NCBI GenBank assembly: GCA_035480535.1
Contig: DATIHQ010000054.1
Coordinates: 1 to 44,097 of the forward strand
DNA from: DATIHQ01 sp035480535
GTDB lineage: Bacteria; Chlamydiota; Chlamydiia; Chlamydiales; SM23-39
DNA length: 44,097 nucleotides
Reading direction: 5' to 3'
The notes beneath the pieces were generated by a model. The model made no database searches. It saw only the letters and a list, made by a program, of their open reading frames with translations, and was not told the DNA's origin. Positions 1-7,698 of this stretch are shown one piece after another (position 1 is the stretch's first letter; every line of letters begins with the position of its first letter). The position numbers and the translations under genes are program-made.

Positions 1-432
1 TCATTGATTCTCGATGGAGGGCCCTGCTCTGTTGGAATTGAATCGACAGTACTCAGCCTCGTCCACTCCACCCCCACTCTTTTGCGCCCCGGGCAGATCA
101 CTCAAGGACAATTAGAAGAAGTCCTGGGAGAAAAGATCGTCCTCCCTCCCAAAGACGGCCCTATCCTCTCTCCAGGCATGAAATATCGCCACTATGCCCC
201 AAAAGCCACGTTACGCCTCGTCTATGACCTCAAAGAGCTCAAAGCCCCCTTTATCCTCTCCGCAGAGCCCCTTCCAGGCGCGCACCCTCTAAGCCCCCAA
301 ACGCTTTATGCATCTTTACGCCGCGCCGACCGCCTGGGCATCTCGGCCATCGATATCTATTGCAGCGCCGCCGTCCAATCCAATGCAGCGCTCATGAACC
401 GCCTCCTGCGAGCATCGGGATCGATCCTTTAA
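1..432 (+). CDS. Threonylcarbamoyl-AMP synthase, Sua5/YwlC type (3' part)
   Basis: This is the C-terminal part of a Sua5-type enzyme; the 5' end lies before the window, and the frame is open from base 1. Sua5/YrdC proteins make threonylcarbamoyl-AMP from Thr, bicarbonate and ATP for the t6A37 modification of ANN-decoding tRNAs. The visible start carries the end of the YrdC core (SVGIESTVLSL). Next comes the linker RPGQIT and the hallmark SPGMKYRHYAP, which closes over the active site in long Sua5 proteins. A small Rossmann-like C-terminal domain follows. That domain separates Sua5 from the short YrdC/TsaC form. The stop codon overlaps by a few bases the stop of the convergent gene. Family assignment is firm; the missing N-terminus prevents any check of the ATP site. 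Confidence 0.9.
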   Translation, partial: SLILDGGPCSVGIESTVLSLVHSTPTLLRPGQITQGQLEEVLGEKIVLPPKDGPILSPGMKYRHYAPKATLRLVYDLKELKAPFILSAEPLPGAHPLSPQTLYASLRRADRLGISAIDIYCSAAVQSNAALMNRLLRASGSIL

Positions 433-989
433 GTAAGTTCACCTTTATCGAAAAAGTTTTCTTTAATAAAACCAGTGATTCTTTGTAGTTGTTCCTTCGT
501 GATGAAACCATTTTTATGGAGTGTATGTATCGAGGCTTGGATGGTATGGACAAAGCCGTGATCTTTTAAATCATGAAGATATGTCCTGTCTAGATCAAGC
601 CTAGCTTGAAAATGATTTGATTTAGGTTCTGGTAGATTACCTATTTTCCTATAGCCCCCTATCTCGATTCTATTCTCGGGTTTGCAACAATACTCCACCT
701 CAAAAAGGTTATTGTTTTGTCCCCATCCATGAAAACACATTTGTTCTAAAGTACGTCGATAGAATGGTTTAGTTTGGATAATTCCTATTACATGATCCAT
801 AGCTTTACTGAATTCTGATTCTGTTAGCTTAGAGGATCGTTTGTCTAACTTTTCATCTAAGGTGACAATTAACTGAATAACAGAACTAGTTTTGGGCCAA
901 TTGCGTATTTCGATACTGGCAATCGGCGATTTGTTCACTTCAATCTTTAAAGATGGATAAGAGGCGGTTACTTCAGGAAGAGCTGTCAT
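429..989 (-). CDS. Hypothetical protein, 186 aa
   Basis: I do not recognise this protein. It is soluble-looking, with no signal peptide or membrane segment, rich in Lys, Glu and Ile, with a central aromatic/cysteine patch (CFHGWGQNNN and YCC, about residues 85-101). The ATG at 989 is preceded by TGAGGAAAA, a good ribosome binding site. It converges on the Sua5-type gene and shares its last bases, and it is divergent from the histone gene. A weak promoter-like pair (TTAGCG, 17-bp spacer, TATAAT) lies upstream on the minus strand. Base composition is more AT-rich than the Sua5 gene beside it, which could mean acquisition, but this is only an impression from reading the sequence. Confidence 0.6.
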   Translation of the reverse strand: MTALPEVTASYPSLKIEVNKSPIASIEIRNWPKTSSVIQLIVTLDEKLDKRSSKLTESEFSKAMDHVIGIIQTKPFYRRTLEQMCFHGWGQNNNLFEVEYCCKPENRIEIGGYRKIGNLPEPKSNHFQARLDLDRTYLHDLKDHGFVHTIQASIHTLHKNGFITKEQLQRITGFIKENFFDKGELT

Positions 990-1018
990 TTTTCCTCAAA
1001 TGTTGAAATAAGGAGACA

Positions 1019-1047
1019 ATTATATAGATATGGGCTTTATACCGCTA
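1019..1047 (-). promoter_or_regulatory. Possible sigma-70-type promoter for the 186-aa hypothetical gene
   Basis: Read on the minus strand, TTAGCG (1042-1047) and TATAAT (1019-1024) are separated by 17 bp. The -10 is a perfect match; the -35 is weak. The distance to the start codon at 989 leaves a leader of roughly 25 nt, which contains the ribosome binding site. Confidence 0.35.
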
Positions 1048-1107
1048 AGAATTCATTGATTTAATGGCTAAGCTGTTATATGGGTGGGTTTTACCCAGGA
1101 GAAACTC

Positions 1108-1299
1108 ATGAGCGAATCCCTTGTCGTTGTCAGCAAAGTCAAAGCCCACATCAAGAATAAATCGGGTGGTTTTAGCACCTCCGCCTCTGTGATGGGAGTC
1201 CTTACGAAAATCGTGGAGGAAGCTTGCTCTAAAGCCATTGAGAGTGCAAGAAACGATGGCCGCAAAACGGTGATGGACAGAGACTTTCCCGTCGTCTAA
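1108..1299 (+). CDS. Bacterial histone-fold protein, Bd0055-like (63 aa)
   Basis: This is a single-histone-fold protein resembling the Bdellovibrio nucleoid histone Bd0055. Reading from the N-terminus: a short beta-like start and helix 1 (VVSKVKAHIK), a loop with Thr-Ser (STSAS), the long central helix (VMGVLTKIVEEACSKAIESA), then the pairing loop and last helix NDGRKTVMDRDF. The DGRKTV-x-x-(R/K)D pattern near the C-terminus is the part that matches archaeal-type histones best. Members form dimers and bind DNA. The start is ATG 1108 because CAGGAGA lies 6-7 bases upstream; an in-frame GTG at 1084 has no such site. It stands alone between a divergent gene and an EI24/CysZ-like membrane protein 9 nt downstream. 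An earlier reading as a SWIB domain was rejected on the motif order. Confidence 0.8.
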   Translation: MSESLVVVSKVKAHIKNKSGGFSTSASVMGVLTKIVEEACSKAIESARNDGRKTVMDRDFPVV

Positions 1300-1308
1300 A
1301 CTGTTCTC

Positions 1309-1959
1309 ATGGATCGTTGGAGCGCCCCTTTTTTGGGGCTTGGCTATTTCCTTTCGAAACCCCGCCTCTGGGGCTGGGCCCTCTTAGCCACTTTCATCGC
1401 CTTCACTCTCACGCTAGCTGTTTGCATCAAAGTAACGACCGCCACCTATCCACCCGTCCCCACCTTTTGGCCCATTCTTCGCTCTCTCGGCTGGGGACTT
1501 TTCACCCTCATTCTCATGATCATCTTCATTTTCCCCCTCATCTTCAACGCCTGCTTTGCCAAAGCCCTAGCCAAAGAAGAAAACCAAACGCCCGGCGAGC
1601 TCTGGATTTCCTCCTTTTGGGTCTTTCTCCGCACTCTCAAATGGCGCATTCTCTGGCCGCTTCTTCTTCTCGCCACACTTCTCTATCTACCGCCCCTGAT
1701 TTTCCCCATCTCCCTCCTTGCGGCCAACCACCTCGCCGTCCTTGAAAGCCTCGACCTTTCCCTCACGATTTTTGGCCTCACCGCAGACCAGCGCGTCGCC
1801 TGGATCAAGAATCATGGAACAGATTGTTTTGCCATCGCCCTCAGCGGCTCGCTGCTCGCCCTTCTTCTGAGTCTGATCCTCATCGGCTGGCTCTTCTGGA
1901 TCCCCGCCCTCTATTGCGGCACATTTCTTTGGGTAAAAAATAAAATCATTCCCTTATAA
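1309..1959 (+). CDS. Multi-pass membrane protein, EI24/CysZ-like
   Basis: A 216-aa protein with about four long hydrophobic segments (near residues 20-42, 58-82, 110-140 and 170-210). The pattern of a G-rich start, a 'PRLWGWALL' segment, a short loop with aromatic residues and a C-terminal pair of helices resembles the EI24/CysZ family. In E. coli, CysZ imports sulfate; the fold is also used by proteins of unknown cargo, so substrate is not assigned. The ATG lies 9 nt after the histone stop, and the RDD protein follows 8 nt later, so these three may be co-transcribed. No clear Shine-Dalgarno sequence is seen; the start overlaps the region just after the histone stop. Family placement is tentative. 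Confidence 0.6.
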   Translation: MDRWSAPFLGLGYFLSKPRLWGWALLATFIAFTLTLAVCIKVTTATYPPVPTFWPILRSLGWGLFTLILMIIFIFPLIFNACFAKALAKEENQTPGELWISSFWVFLRTLKWRILWPLLLLATLLYLPPLIFPISLLAANHLAVLESLDLSLTIFGLTADQRVAWIKNHGTDCFAIALSGSLLALLLSLILIGWLFWIPALYCGTFLWVKNKIIPL

Positions 1960-1967
1960 TACACAAT

Positions 1968-2519
1968 ATGGATGACGTCATTGAACCATCAGAAATCATT
2001 ATCGAGGGGAAATCTGAACCCAAACGCCACCCCGTCCCTGTCAATCCCTGGCTCCGATTCCTAGCCCGATTTTTCGATTATTCTCTCTTTTTCCTGCTCC
2101 TCCTGGGCCTGCAGTACACCTTCCGCGGCCAATCTCCCTTTGGGAAATATGAACACCTGATCCCCTTCGAATTCTTTGTCTGGATCCCCTTCGAAGCCCT
2201 CTTTCTATTCCTCTGGGGAAAAACCCCAGGCAAGTGGCTCCTCGGCATTGAGCTCAAGCCCAAACGAAAATTCGATTATATGAGCGCTCTAAAGCGGAGC
2301 TTTGCCGTCTGGTTCCGCGGATTGGGAATGGGCATTCCCGTAGTCAACCTTCTTTGTCTATTCGTCGCCTACCAGCGGCTAAAACTATTCAAGATAACGA
2401 GCTGGGACCGAGATGATCAAACTATAGTCATCCATCATCCAATCGCCCGCTGGCGCCTCATCGCCGCAGCCATCATTACGATCTTCGGCCTTCTCTTCTA
2501 CTATTCATGGAATTATTAA
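1968..2519 (+). CDS. RDD-family membrane protein
   Basis: A 183-aa RDD protein. The family motif is visible as RFLARFFDYSLF near residue 30 (Arg and Asp at membrane entry), with the second conserved stretch WGKTPGKWLLGIE about residues 83-95. Three to four membrane segments follow. RDD proteins sit in the inner membrane; some act in sodium/proton exchange or osmoprotection, but most have no proven role. The first 25 residues are hydrophilic and acidic. The gene is 8 nt behind the EI24/CysZ-like gene and converges with the Fic gene, which overlaps its last 15 nt. The overlap of two stop ends leaves no room for a separate terminator. Confidence 0.85.
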   Translation: MDDVIEPSEIIIEGKSEPKRHPVPVNPWLRFLARFFDYSLFFLLLLGLQYTFRGQSPFGKYEHLIPFEFFVWIPFEALFLFLWGKTPGKWLLGIELKPKRKFDYMSALKRSFAVWFRGLGMGIPVVNLLCLFVAYQRLKLFKITSWDRDDQTIVIHHPIARWRLIAAAIITIFGLLFYYSWNY

Positions 2520-3965
2520 ACGCAATCCCTGGAGGTCGGCTTGATTGGGATCGTCAAAGGCATGGGTTTCCGTGAGCATCTTTTGCGCTCTTTTGATTTC
2601 ACTCCAGTCAATGCGGGATGTATAGCGCTGCGCAAAATCGAGAGTGCGGATGAGGGGAATTGCTTGGGCGTTGTGGGTCAAGGATTTGAGCGCCGCTAGG
2701 TAGTTGTTTCTGAAAATGGTCGGAATGATGATGCGCGCCTGACGGGCTGCCACGAGCTCGGCGTTCATCATGATCCGTCCGCATCTTCCATTGCCATCCG
2801 CAAAGGGGTGCACCTCCGCGATTAGAAACATCATGTATACGGCCCTCTGGAATGGAGTATCGAGCGCTTGGAACCATTTAAATCCCTTTCTCAACGTTCC
2901 TTCTACAAGCTCGGGAGCGACAAAAAAAGTAGAACCGGCACGGTTTGGCAGGGTTTTAAATTCCCCAGGGTTCATCTCTGGACGCCCCTGCATCAAATGC
3001 GCATGGCGATTCTTCAAGAGTACCATCAATTCGTCTGCATTTTTAGGGATTTTCTTCATCTCATTGGGATCGGAAACAATCTGGTAGGTACCGATGATGT
3101 CGTGGGCATCAGCAGGGCGATCTTTAGGGATTTTTCCCTCAAAGATGATACGGGCGGCTTCTTCGATCTCAAATTCTGTTCCCTCAATGAAATTAGAAAA
3201 ATAGGCCTCGAAAAAGGGGAGAGCTCTACCTGCATGGGGTATAGTGCGGATCTCCGATGGCGTTGAGGCAAGCGCTTCATAGAGCTTTTGGAACAAGTCC
3301 AACCGCTTGGGATCGTAGGGTTCCCCTCGAGCGCGAGCAATGGCTACTGGAGATTTTAGGGGGGCTTTGCGCGTTCCCAAAAGGGTGCCGATGAGAGCAT
3401 CCAATGCCTTATATTCCTTTTCTGCTCCCAGTATGGAAGAGATGCGGCGGGCGTCGTCCCTTAATGTTTTAAGCGCCTCTGGTCCAGTGGATCGCAAAAG
3501 GGTCTCTAACCTTTCCTCGATTTCCTCTCGGGAAAGGGTTCTCGCCACCGATCCCTTTCGAGCGCGGCCCCTGCGCATGTTTTCCAGGTAGGCTCTGGCT
3601 GGGCAAGCCAAATAAAGCCCCTCCATAAAGGGTTTGTCTTCTTCCAATGGGCCATGCCCCTTGCGCGGATGGATAGAAAGCCCGGGTAAAATACAGGATC
3701 GCTTTTTCTTGGAGACGATGAATATAGAACCGTCGGCGGCAGGCCGGTGTTCTAGGGCAGTGCGATCGACAATGACAGCTGAAGGGAATAGCTCTTCTAC
3801 TAAAAACCAGGCATGGCGGCGTACCAAAACCTCAGGATTTTCCTTCAGATTGGTGGTGTAAACCCGGCTGCCCAGTTTGCGCAGCACCCCACTCTTAACC
3901 CCCCTAGAGACCCGGGAGGCTAAAGCTGCATTGGAAACAAAGACTTCCGGCAAGAATTTGGGCAT
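2505..3965 (-). CDS. AbiEi-like winged-helix / Fic domain fusion (putative AMPylator)
   Basis: A 486-aa protein. The Fic core carries the full catalytic motif HPFADGNGRCGR (H386 to R397), which transfers AMP, or another nucleotide moiety, to target hydroxyls. The class II inhibitory helix motif (S/T)xxxE(G/N) is present upstream as SNFIEG, S257 to G262, so activity should be self-restrained. The first 140 residues (VSRGVKSGVLRKLGSRVYTTN, then an Arg-rich HTH-like stretch and HRPAADGSIFIVS) look like the AbiEi antitoxin family, a DNA-binding winged helix that autoregulates type IV toxin-antitoxin operons. The start at 3965 follows AGAGGAGG with 4-nt spacing. Two 27-bp direct repeats lie just upstream. 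I infer one protein joining a DNA-binding sensor with a Fic enzyme; the target is unknown. Confidence 0.85.
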   Translation of the reverse strand: MPKFLPEVFVSNAALASRVSRGVKSGVLRKLGSRVYTTNLKENPEVLVRRHAWFLVEELFPSAVIVDRTALEHRPAADGSIFIVSKKKRSCILPGLSIHPRKGHGPLEEDKPFMEGLYLACPARAYLENMRRGRARKGSVARTLSREEIEERLETLLRSTGPEALKTLRDDARRISSILGAEKEYKALDALIGTLLGTRKAPLKSPVAIARARGEPYDPKRLDLFQKLYEALASTPSEIRTIPHAGRALPFFEAYFSNFIEGTEFEIEEAARIIFEGKIPKDRPADAHDIIGTYQIVSDPNEMKKIPKNADELMVLLKNRHAHLMQGRPEMNPGEFKTLPNRAGSTFFVAPELVEGTLRKGFKWFQALDTPFQRAVYMMFLIAEVHPFADGNGRCGRIMMNAELVAARQARIIIPTIFRNNYLAALKSLTHNAQAIPLIRTLDFAQRYTSRIDWSEIKRAQKMLTETHAFDDPNQADLQGLRLIIP

Positions 3966-3986
3966 TAAACCTCCTCTTTCCCCTTA

Positions 3987-4044
3987 TTTTGCAACTTTTT
4001 GGGATTTAAGGCACCCTTTTTGCAACTTTTTGGGGTTTAAGGCA
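3987..4044. promoter_or_regulatory. Two 27-bp direct repeats upstream of the AbiEi-Fic gene (operator candidate)
   Basis: Units 3987-4013 and 4018-4044 both read TTTTGCAACTTTTTGGG with the tail TTTAAGGCA; they differ at one base (A/G). The period is 31 bp, about three helical turns, placing both units on one face of DNA. They begin about 22 bp before the Fic start codon. AbiEi-type proteins bind repeats in their own promoters, so autoregulation by the N-terminal domain is a fair inference. Confidence 0.6.
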
Positions 4045-4086
4045 TTGGAAAAACAGGACCTCCCCATTAAAAAATTTAATTATTTC

Positions 4087-4120
4087 TTGACCGTAATTTT
4101 GTAGTGGTGTAACATTACAC
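4087..4120 (+). promoter_or_regulatory. Promoter with overlapping palindrome for the RING-like gene
   Basis: TTGACC (4087-4092), a 17-bp spacer and TAACAT (4110-4115) form a good sigma-70-type promoter. A 14-bp perfect palindrome GTGTAACATTACAC covers 4107-4120 and therefore the whole -10 box, as expected for a repressor operator. The start codon is at 4148, preceded by AAAAAGGAATATTT. Confidence 0.6.
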
Positions 4121-4147
4121 GCATACATAACCAAAAAAGGAATATTT

Positions 4148-4927
4148 ATGTCAGTTCAAGGATCCGGTCCTCTCCCATTGATTCAATTGACAGAGGCGGA
4201 AATACAAGAAGAGAGGAAAGAACAGGGGACGCTCTCCTGCATGATTTGTCATGGCCGAAGACGCCCTTTCTCATCGCATCCCAAAAACGGGGAAAGAAGA
4301 CACATTTTTCATCCCGATTGTATTTCTGCCTATATCGGTCATCGAATAGGGGAGGGACTGCCCCCTATCTGCCCTTTGAGATGCTCATTGGCAATCCCCA
4401 ACTCTCGGAGGAGAAAAATTTGTCCTATAGCCCAAATAGCTCGGGAACTGTTTCGCCCTACAATAACGGGTGCAATAGCGGGTGGCGTCGTTGCTTTTTC
4501 TTCATCTACCGGCCCAATTCCTCAAGCAATGGTATCCGCAGCGATAGGTGCTCTCGGCGGTGGACTCACGAATGTCCTACTTCAACAAATAGAACGAGTG
4601 ATGGATGTGGAAGGTCAATTCGAAGGTCGAGACCGTGTACGGATTGGAGTTTGTTTATTAATGATATGCTCAGTCTGTTGTCCTACAGAGGGATCAACTT
4701 ATATTGGTGGTATTCCTCTTAATCGGCCTGCTGTTCGGGGTAATCCCCTTCCTTTTGTTGGTGGCATAATAGGTGCGGCGGGGCTGAGGCTAGGAACTAT
4801 TGATCCTGACAATCCCCATTTTCAAATTCGGCGCCTTTTTCAAATTGTTGGCGCTTCCCTTCTCCTTTCAGCCGTAAAGGTGACTGGCGCGGCCTCCCAA
4901 TTCTTCGCATGGGCGACGGGATCTTAA
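4148..4927 (+). CDS. RING-like zinc-finger membrane protein (candidate effector)
   Basis: A 259-aa protein. Residues 31-79 carry a cysteine/histidine pattern close to RING-H2: C31-x2-C34, then H52-x2-H55-x2-C58 and C75-P-L-R-C79. It is not canonical, since one cysteine position is unclear and the last pair is spaced x3 rather than x2. Residues about 103-145 and 165-180 are glycine-rich hydrophobic stretches, followed by a hydrophobic C-terminal part near 225-255. RING proteins in bacteria are usually host-directed E3 ubiquitin ligases delivered by secretion systems, but no activity can be claimed here. It has its own promoter and palindrome, and a ribosome site AAGGA. No neighbour suggests a metabolic role. 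A treble-clef finger of another kind is the main alternative. Confidence 0.6.
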   Translation: MSVQGSGPLPLIQLTEAEIQEERKEQGTLSCMICHGRRRPFSSHPKNGERRHIFHPDCISAYIGHRIGEGLPPICPLRCSLAIPNSRRRKICPIAQIARELFRPTITGAIAGGVVAFSSSTGPIPQAMVSAAIGALGGGLTNVLLQQIERVMDVEGQFEGRDRVRIGVCLLMICSVCCPTEGSTYIGGIPLNRPAVRGNPLPFVGGIIGAAGLRLGTIDPDNPHFQIRRLFQIVGASLLLSAVKVTGAASQFFAWATGS

Positions 4928-4930
4928 ATC

Positions 4931-4972
4931 CCTAGCGAACTCTATTTCGAATAGAAATTATCTGCTAGGTTT
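4931..4972 (+). terminator. Weak hairpin after the RING-like gene
   Basis: CCTAGC (4931-4936) pairs with GCTAGG (4964-4969), enclosing a second small hairpin CTATT-TCG-AATAG (4942-4954). The hairpin starts 4 nt after the stop and is followed by TTTG, so it is terminator-like but with a poor T tract. Confidence 0.35.
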
Positions 4973-5001
4973 GTTACTTCATAGGATAAGAACGAGATCC
5001 T

Positions 5002-7698
5002 ATGAAAGACGAGTCATTTGACCCATCGATGAATTTTTTGTTCCGCCAGCATGAACAGCTGGATCATGTGTTCCAGCCAAAGGTTGTGGCTGTGATCGGC
5101 GCGACGGAAAATGAGGGGAGCGTGGGGCGCACCGTCATGCAAAATCTGATGGCCACCGATTTTGGGGGAGAGATTTTTCCGGTGAATCCGAAACGGCCGG
5201 CAGTTTTGGGGGTGAAGGCCTATCCTGATATTGGGAGTGTTCCTAAAAAAGTAGACTTGGCTGTTGTCGTTACTCCTGCGAAGGTAGTTCCGATGGTGAT
5301 TAAGGAATGCGCAGCGGCGGGAGTGCCGGCGGCGATTGTGATCTCGGCGGGATTTAAGGAGATGGGAGCGCCGGGTGTGGCGTTGGAACAGGAACTTTTG
5401 GGGTATGCCCGGAAAGGGAATATGCGAATCATCGGCCCCAATTGCTTGGGGGTGATGAATCCCAATACGGGGCTGAATGCGACGTTTGCCGCAGGGATGG
5501 CGCATAAAGGGAATATCGCCTTTATTTCTCAGTCGGGGGCGCTGTGCACGGCCGTTTTGGATTGGAGTTTACGGGAAAAGGTGGGTTTTAGCGCCTTTGT
5601 TTCCATTGGCTCGATGGTCGATGTGAATTGGGGCGATTTGATCAATTATTTTGGGGGAGATCCCGGGACGAAGAGCATTCTCATTTACATGGAGAGCGTC
5701 GGAGATCCCCGCTCCTTTCTGTCGGCTGCGAGGGAAGTGGCGCTGACAAAGCCAATCATCTTGATTAAGGCGGGCCGCACGGCGCAGTCGGCAAAGGCTG
5801 CCGCTTCGCATACGGGAGCTTTGGCTGGGAGCGATGAGGTGTTTAGCGCGGCGCTGCGGCGCATTGGCGTGTTGAGAGTGGATGCGATTGCCGATCTGTT
5901 TGGAATGGCGGAGGTGTTGGCGAAGCAGCCAAGACCTAAGGGGCCCCATTTGACGATTGTGACGAATGCGGGAGGCCCTGGCGTCATCGCCACAGATGCT
6001 TTGATCGAAAGGGGAGGGGAGTTGGCTGTTTTGGATCCCAAAACGGTGGAGGCGCTGAATCAACTTCTTCCGCCCCAATGGAGCCGGAATAATCCTGTCG
6101 ATATTCTGGGCGATGCGAGCGCAGAAATATATGCCAAGACGATTGAGATCGTAGCCAAAGATCCCCATTCTGAGGGAATATTGGTGATCTTAACGCCCCA
6201 AGATATGACGCAGCCCACTGAAACGGCCGAAAAACTAAAACCTTATGCCCATCTTTCTAAGCCTATTTTAGCCAGCTGGATGGGAGGGGATAGCGTTCAA
6301 AAAGGGGATGAAGTTTTAACAGGGCTCGGCATTCCTACGTTTGAATATCCAGATCAGGCGTGTACAACTTTCGCTGCAATGTGGCGCTATACTTATAATC
6401 TAAAGGGAATCTATGAAGTCTCTGTTGAAACGGAAGAAGCCCGTTTAGCTGAGAAAAAAGCGTTGGGACAGATCATTGACCAGGCCAGAAAAGAAAAGAG
6501 GACGATCCTCGATGAATATGAATCAAAACGAGTTTTAGAGAGCTATGGAATTCCCACAGTGGAGACTCGAATTGCAAAAAGCGGGGAGGAGGCAGCCCAG
6601 ATCGCAGAAAAGATGGGATTCCCCATCGTCGTGAAGCTCTATTCCCATACCATTACCCATAAAAGCGATGTGGGGGGAGTGAAACTCAATCTAAAAAATA
6701 AAGAGGAAGTGAAACGAGCGTTTGAGGATATTCGCGCGAAAGTGTTGGGAAAAGACTTTGAGGGGGTCACCGTGCAGCCGATGATCAAACTGGATGGATA
6801 TGAGCTGATTTTGGGAAGTTCGATCGATGAACAGTTTGGGCCGGTCCTTCTTTTTGGATCGGGAGGGCAGCTTGTAGAAGTTTATAGAGACCGGGCGCTG
6901 GCCATCCCTCCTTTGACGACCACATTGGCGCGGCGGATGATGGAGCAAACCAAAATTTATACGGCTTTGCAAGGTGTGCGGGGGCGAAAAGCAATTGATC
7001 TAGCAAAATTGGAACAGCTTTTGGTCCGCTTTAGCCATCTCGTCATCGAGCAGCCCTGGATTAAAGAGTGCGACATCAATCCTCTTTTGGTCTCGCCAGA
7101 GAAAATGATCGCCCTAGACGCTCGGGTCATTTTGCACGATCCTCATTTGAAAGAAGAAGATCTTCCCCGCTCTGCGATACGCCCTTATCCGACCCAATAT
7201 ATGGAGGAATGGCGCCTGAAAGATGGCACTCCCGTTGTCATCCGCCCCATCCGCCCTGAAGATGAGCCGCTGATGGTCCAGTTCCATAAAGATCTCTCCC
7301 ATGAAACGGTGCGGCAGCGCTTCCTCAAAGCGCTCCATTACGATGAGAGAGTGACGCATGATCGCCTCCTTCGCATTTGCTTCAATGATTACGATCGGGA
7401 AATCGCCTTAGTGGCAGAAGTAAAAGGAAAAGAAATTCTCGGGGTGATTCGCCTGACAAAAATACCGGGGACAGGGGACGCGACGTTTACCATGACGATC
7501 AAAGACAAGTGGCAAAATCAAGGAATTGGAAGCAAATTCATGGGGAAAATCCTTCAAGTCGCAAAACAAGAAAAGATCCATAGAATCCGGGCGCAAATGC
7601 TAGCTGAGAATTTCCAAATGGAAAAGCTCTGCAAGCATTTTGGCTTCTCCATAAAACCAAAAGAGAAATATCTTTTTGCGGAGATAGACGTTAAATGA
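5002..7698 (+). CDS. NDP-forming acyl-CoA synthetase fused to GNAT acetyltransferase
   Basis: An 898-aa protein with the domain order CoA-binding Rossmann domain (VVAVIGATENEGSVG near residue 30), succinyl-CoA-synthetase-like ligase domain, ATP-grasp domain (about 490-710, with THKSDVGGV) and a C-terminal GNAT domain (about 730-898). This is the architecture of protein lysine acetyltransferases of the Pat/PatZ type and of fused acetate-CoA ligases (ADP-forming). The phosphohistidine expected for an active ligase is present at H270 in the SHTGA motif, so I would not assume the synthetase part is inactive. It may convert acyl-CoA to acid plus ATP, or acetylate proteins. The next gene overlaps it by 4 nt (ATGA), suggesting co-transcription with the permease. 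Confidence 0.88.
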   Translation: MKDESFDPSMNFLFRQHEQLDHVFQPKVVAVIGATENEGSVGRTVMQNLMATDFGGEIFPVNPKRPAVLGVKAYPDIGSVPKKVDLAVVVTPAKVVPMVIKECAAAGVPAAIVISAGFKEMGAPGVALEQELLGYARKGNMRIIGPNCLGVMNPNTGLNATFAAGMAHKGNIAFISQSGALCTAVLDWSLREKVGFSAFVSIGSMVDVNWGDLINYFGGDPGTKSILIYMESVGDPRSFLSAAREVALTKPIILIKAGRTAQSAKAAASHTGALAGSDEVFSAALRRIGVLRVDAIADLFGMAEVLAKQPRPKGPHLTIVTNAGGPGVIATDALIERGGELAVLDPKTVEALNQLLPPQWSRNNPVDILGDASAEIYAKTIEIVAKDPHSEGILVILTPQDMTQPTETAEKLKPYAHLSKPILASWMGGDSVQKGDEVLTGLGIPTFEYPDQACTTFAAMWRYTYNLKGIYEVSVETEEARLAEKKALGQIIDQARKEKRTILDEYESKRVLESYGIPTVETRIAKSGEEAAQIAEKMGFPIVVKLYSHTITHKSDVGGVKLNLKNKEEVKRAFEDIRAKVLGKDFEGVTVQPMIKLDGYELILGSSIDEQFGPVLLFGSGGQLVEVYRDRALAIPPLTTTLARRMMEQTKIYTALQGVRGRKAIDLAKLEQLLVRFSHLVIEQPWIKECDINPLLVSPEKMIALDARVILHDPHLKEEDLPRSAIRPYPTQYMEEWRLKDGTPVVIRPIRPEDEPLMVQFHKDLSHETVRQRFLKALHYDERVTHDRLLRICFNDYDREIALVAEVKGKEILGVIRLTKIPGTGDATFTMTIKDKWQNQGIGSKFMGKILQVAKQEKIHRIRAQMLAENFQMEKLCKHFGFSIKPKEKYLFAEIDVK

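Noticed and set aside
1068..1265. Minus-strand frame opposite the histone gene
   Set aside because: No ribosome site and no recognisable protein; the plus strand encodes a clear histone fold.
5014..6168. Long minus-strand frames under the acyl-CoA synthetase gene
   Set aside because: They mirror a strongly conserved coding strand and have Arg/His/Ile-rich shadow composition.
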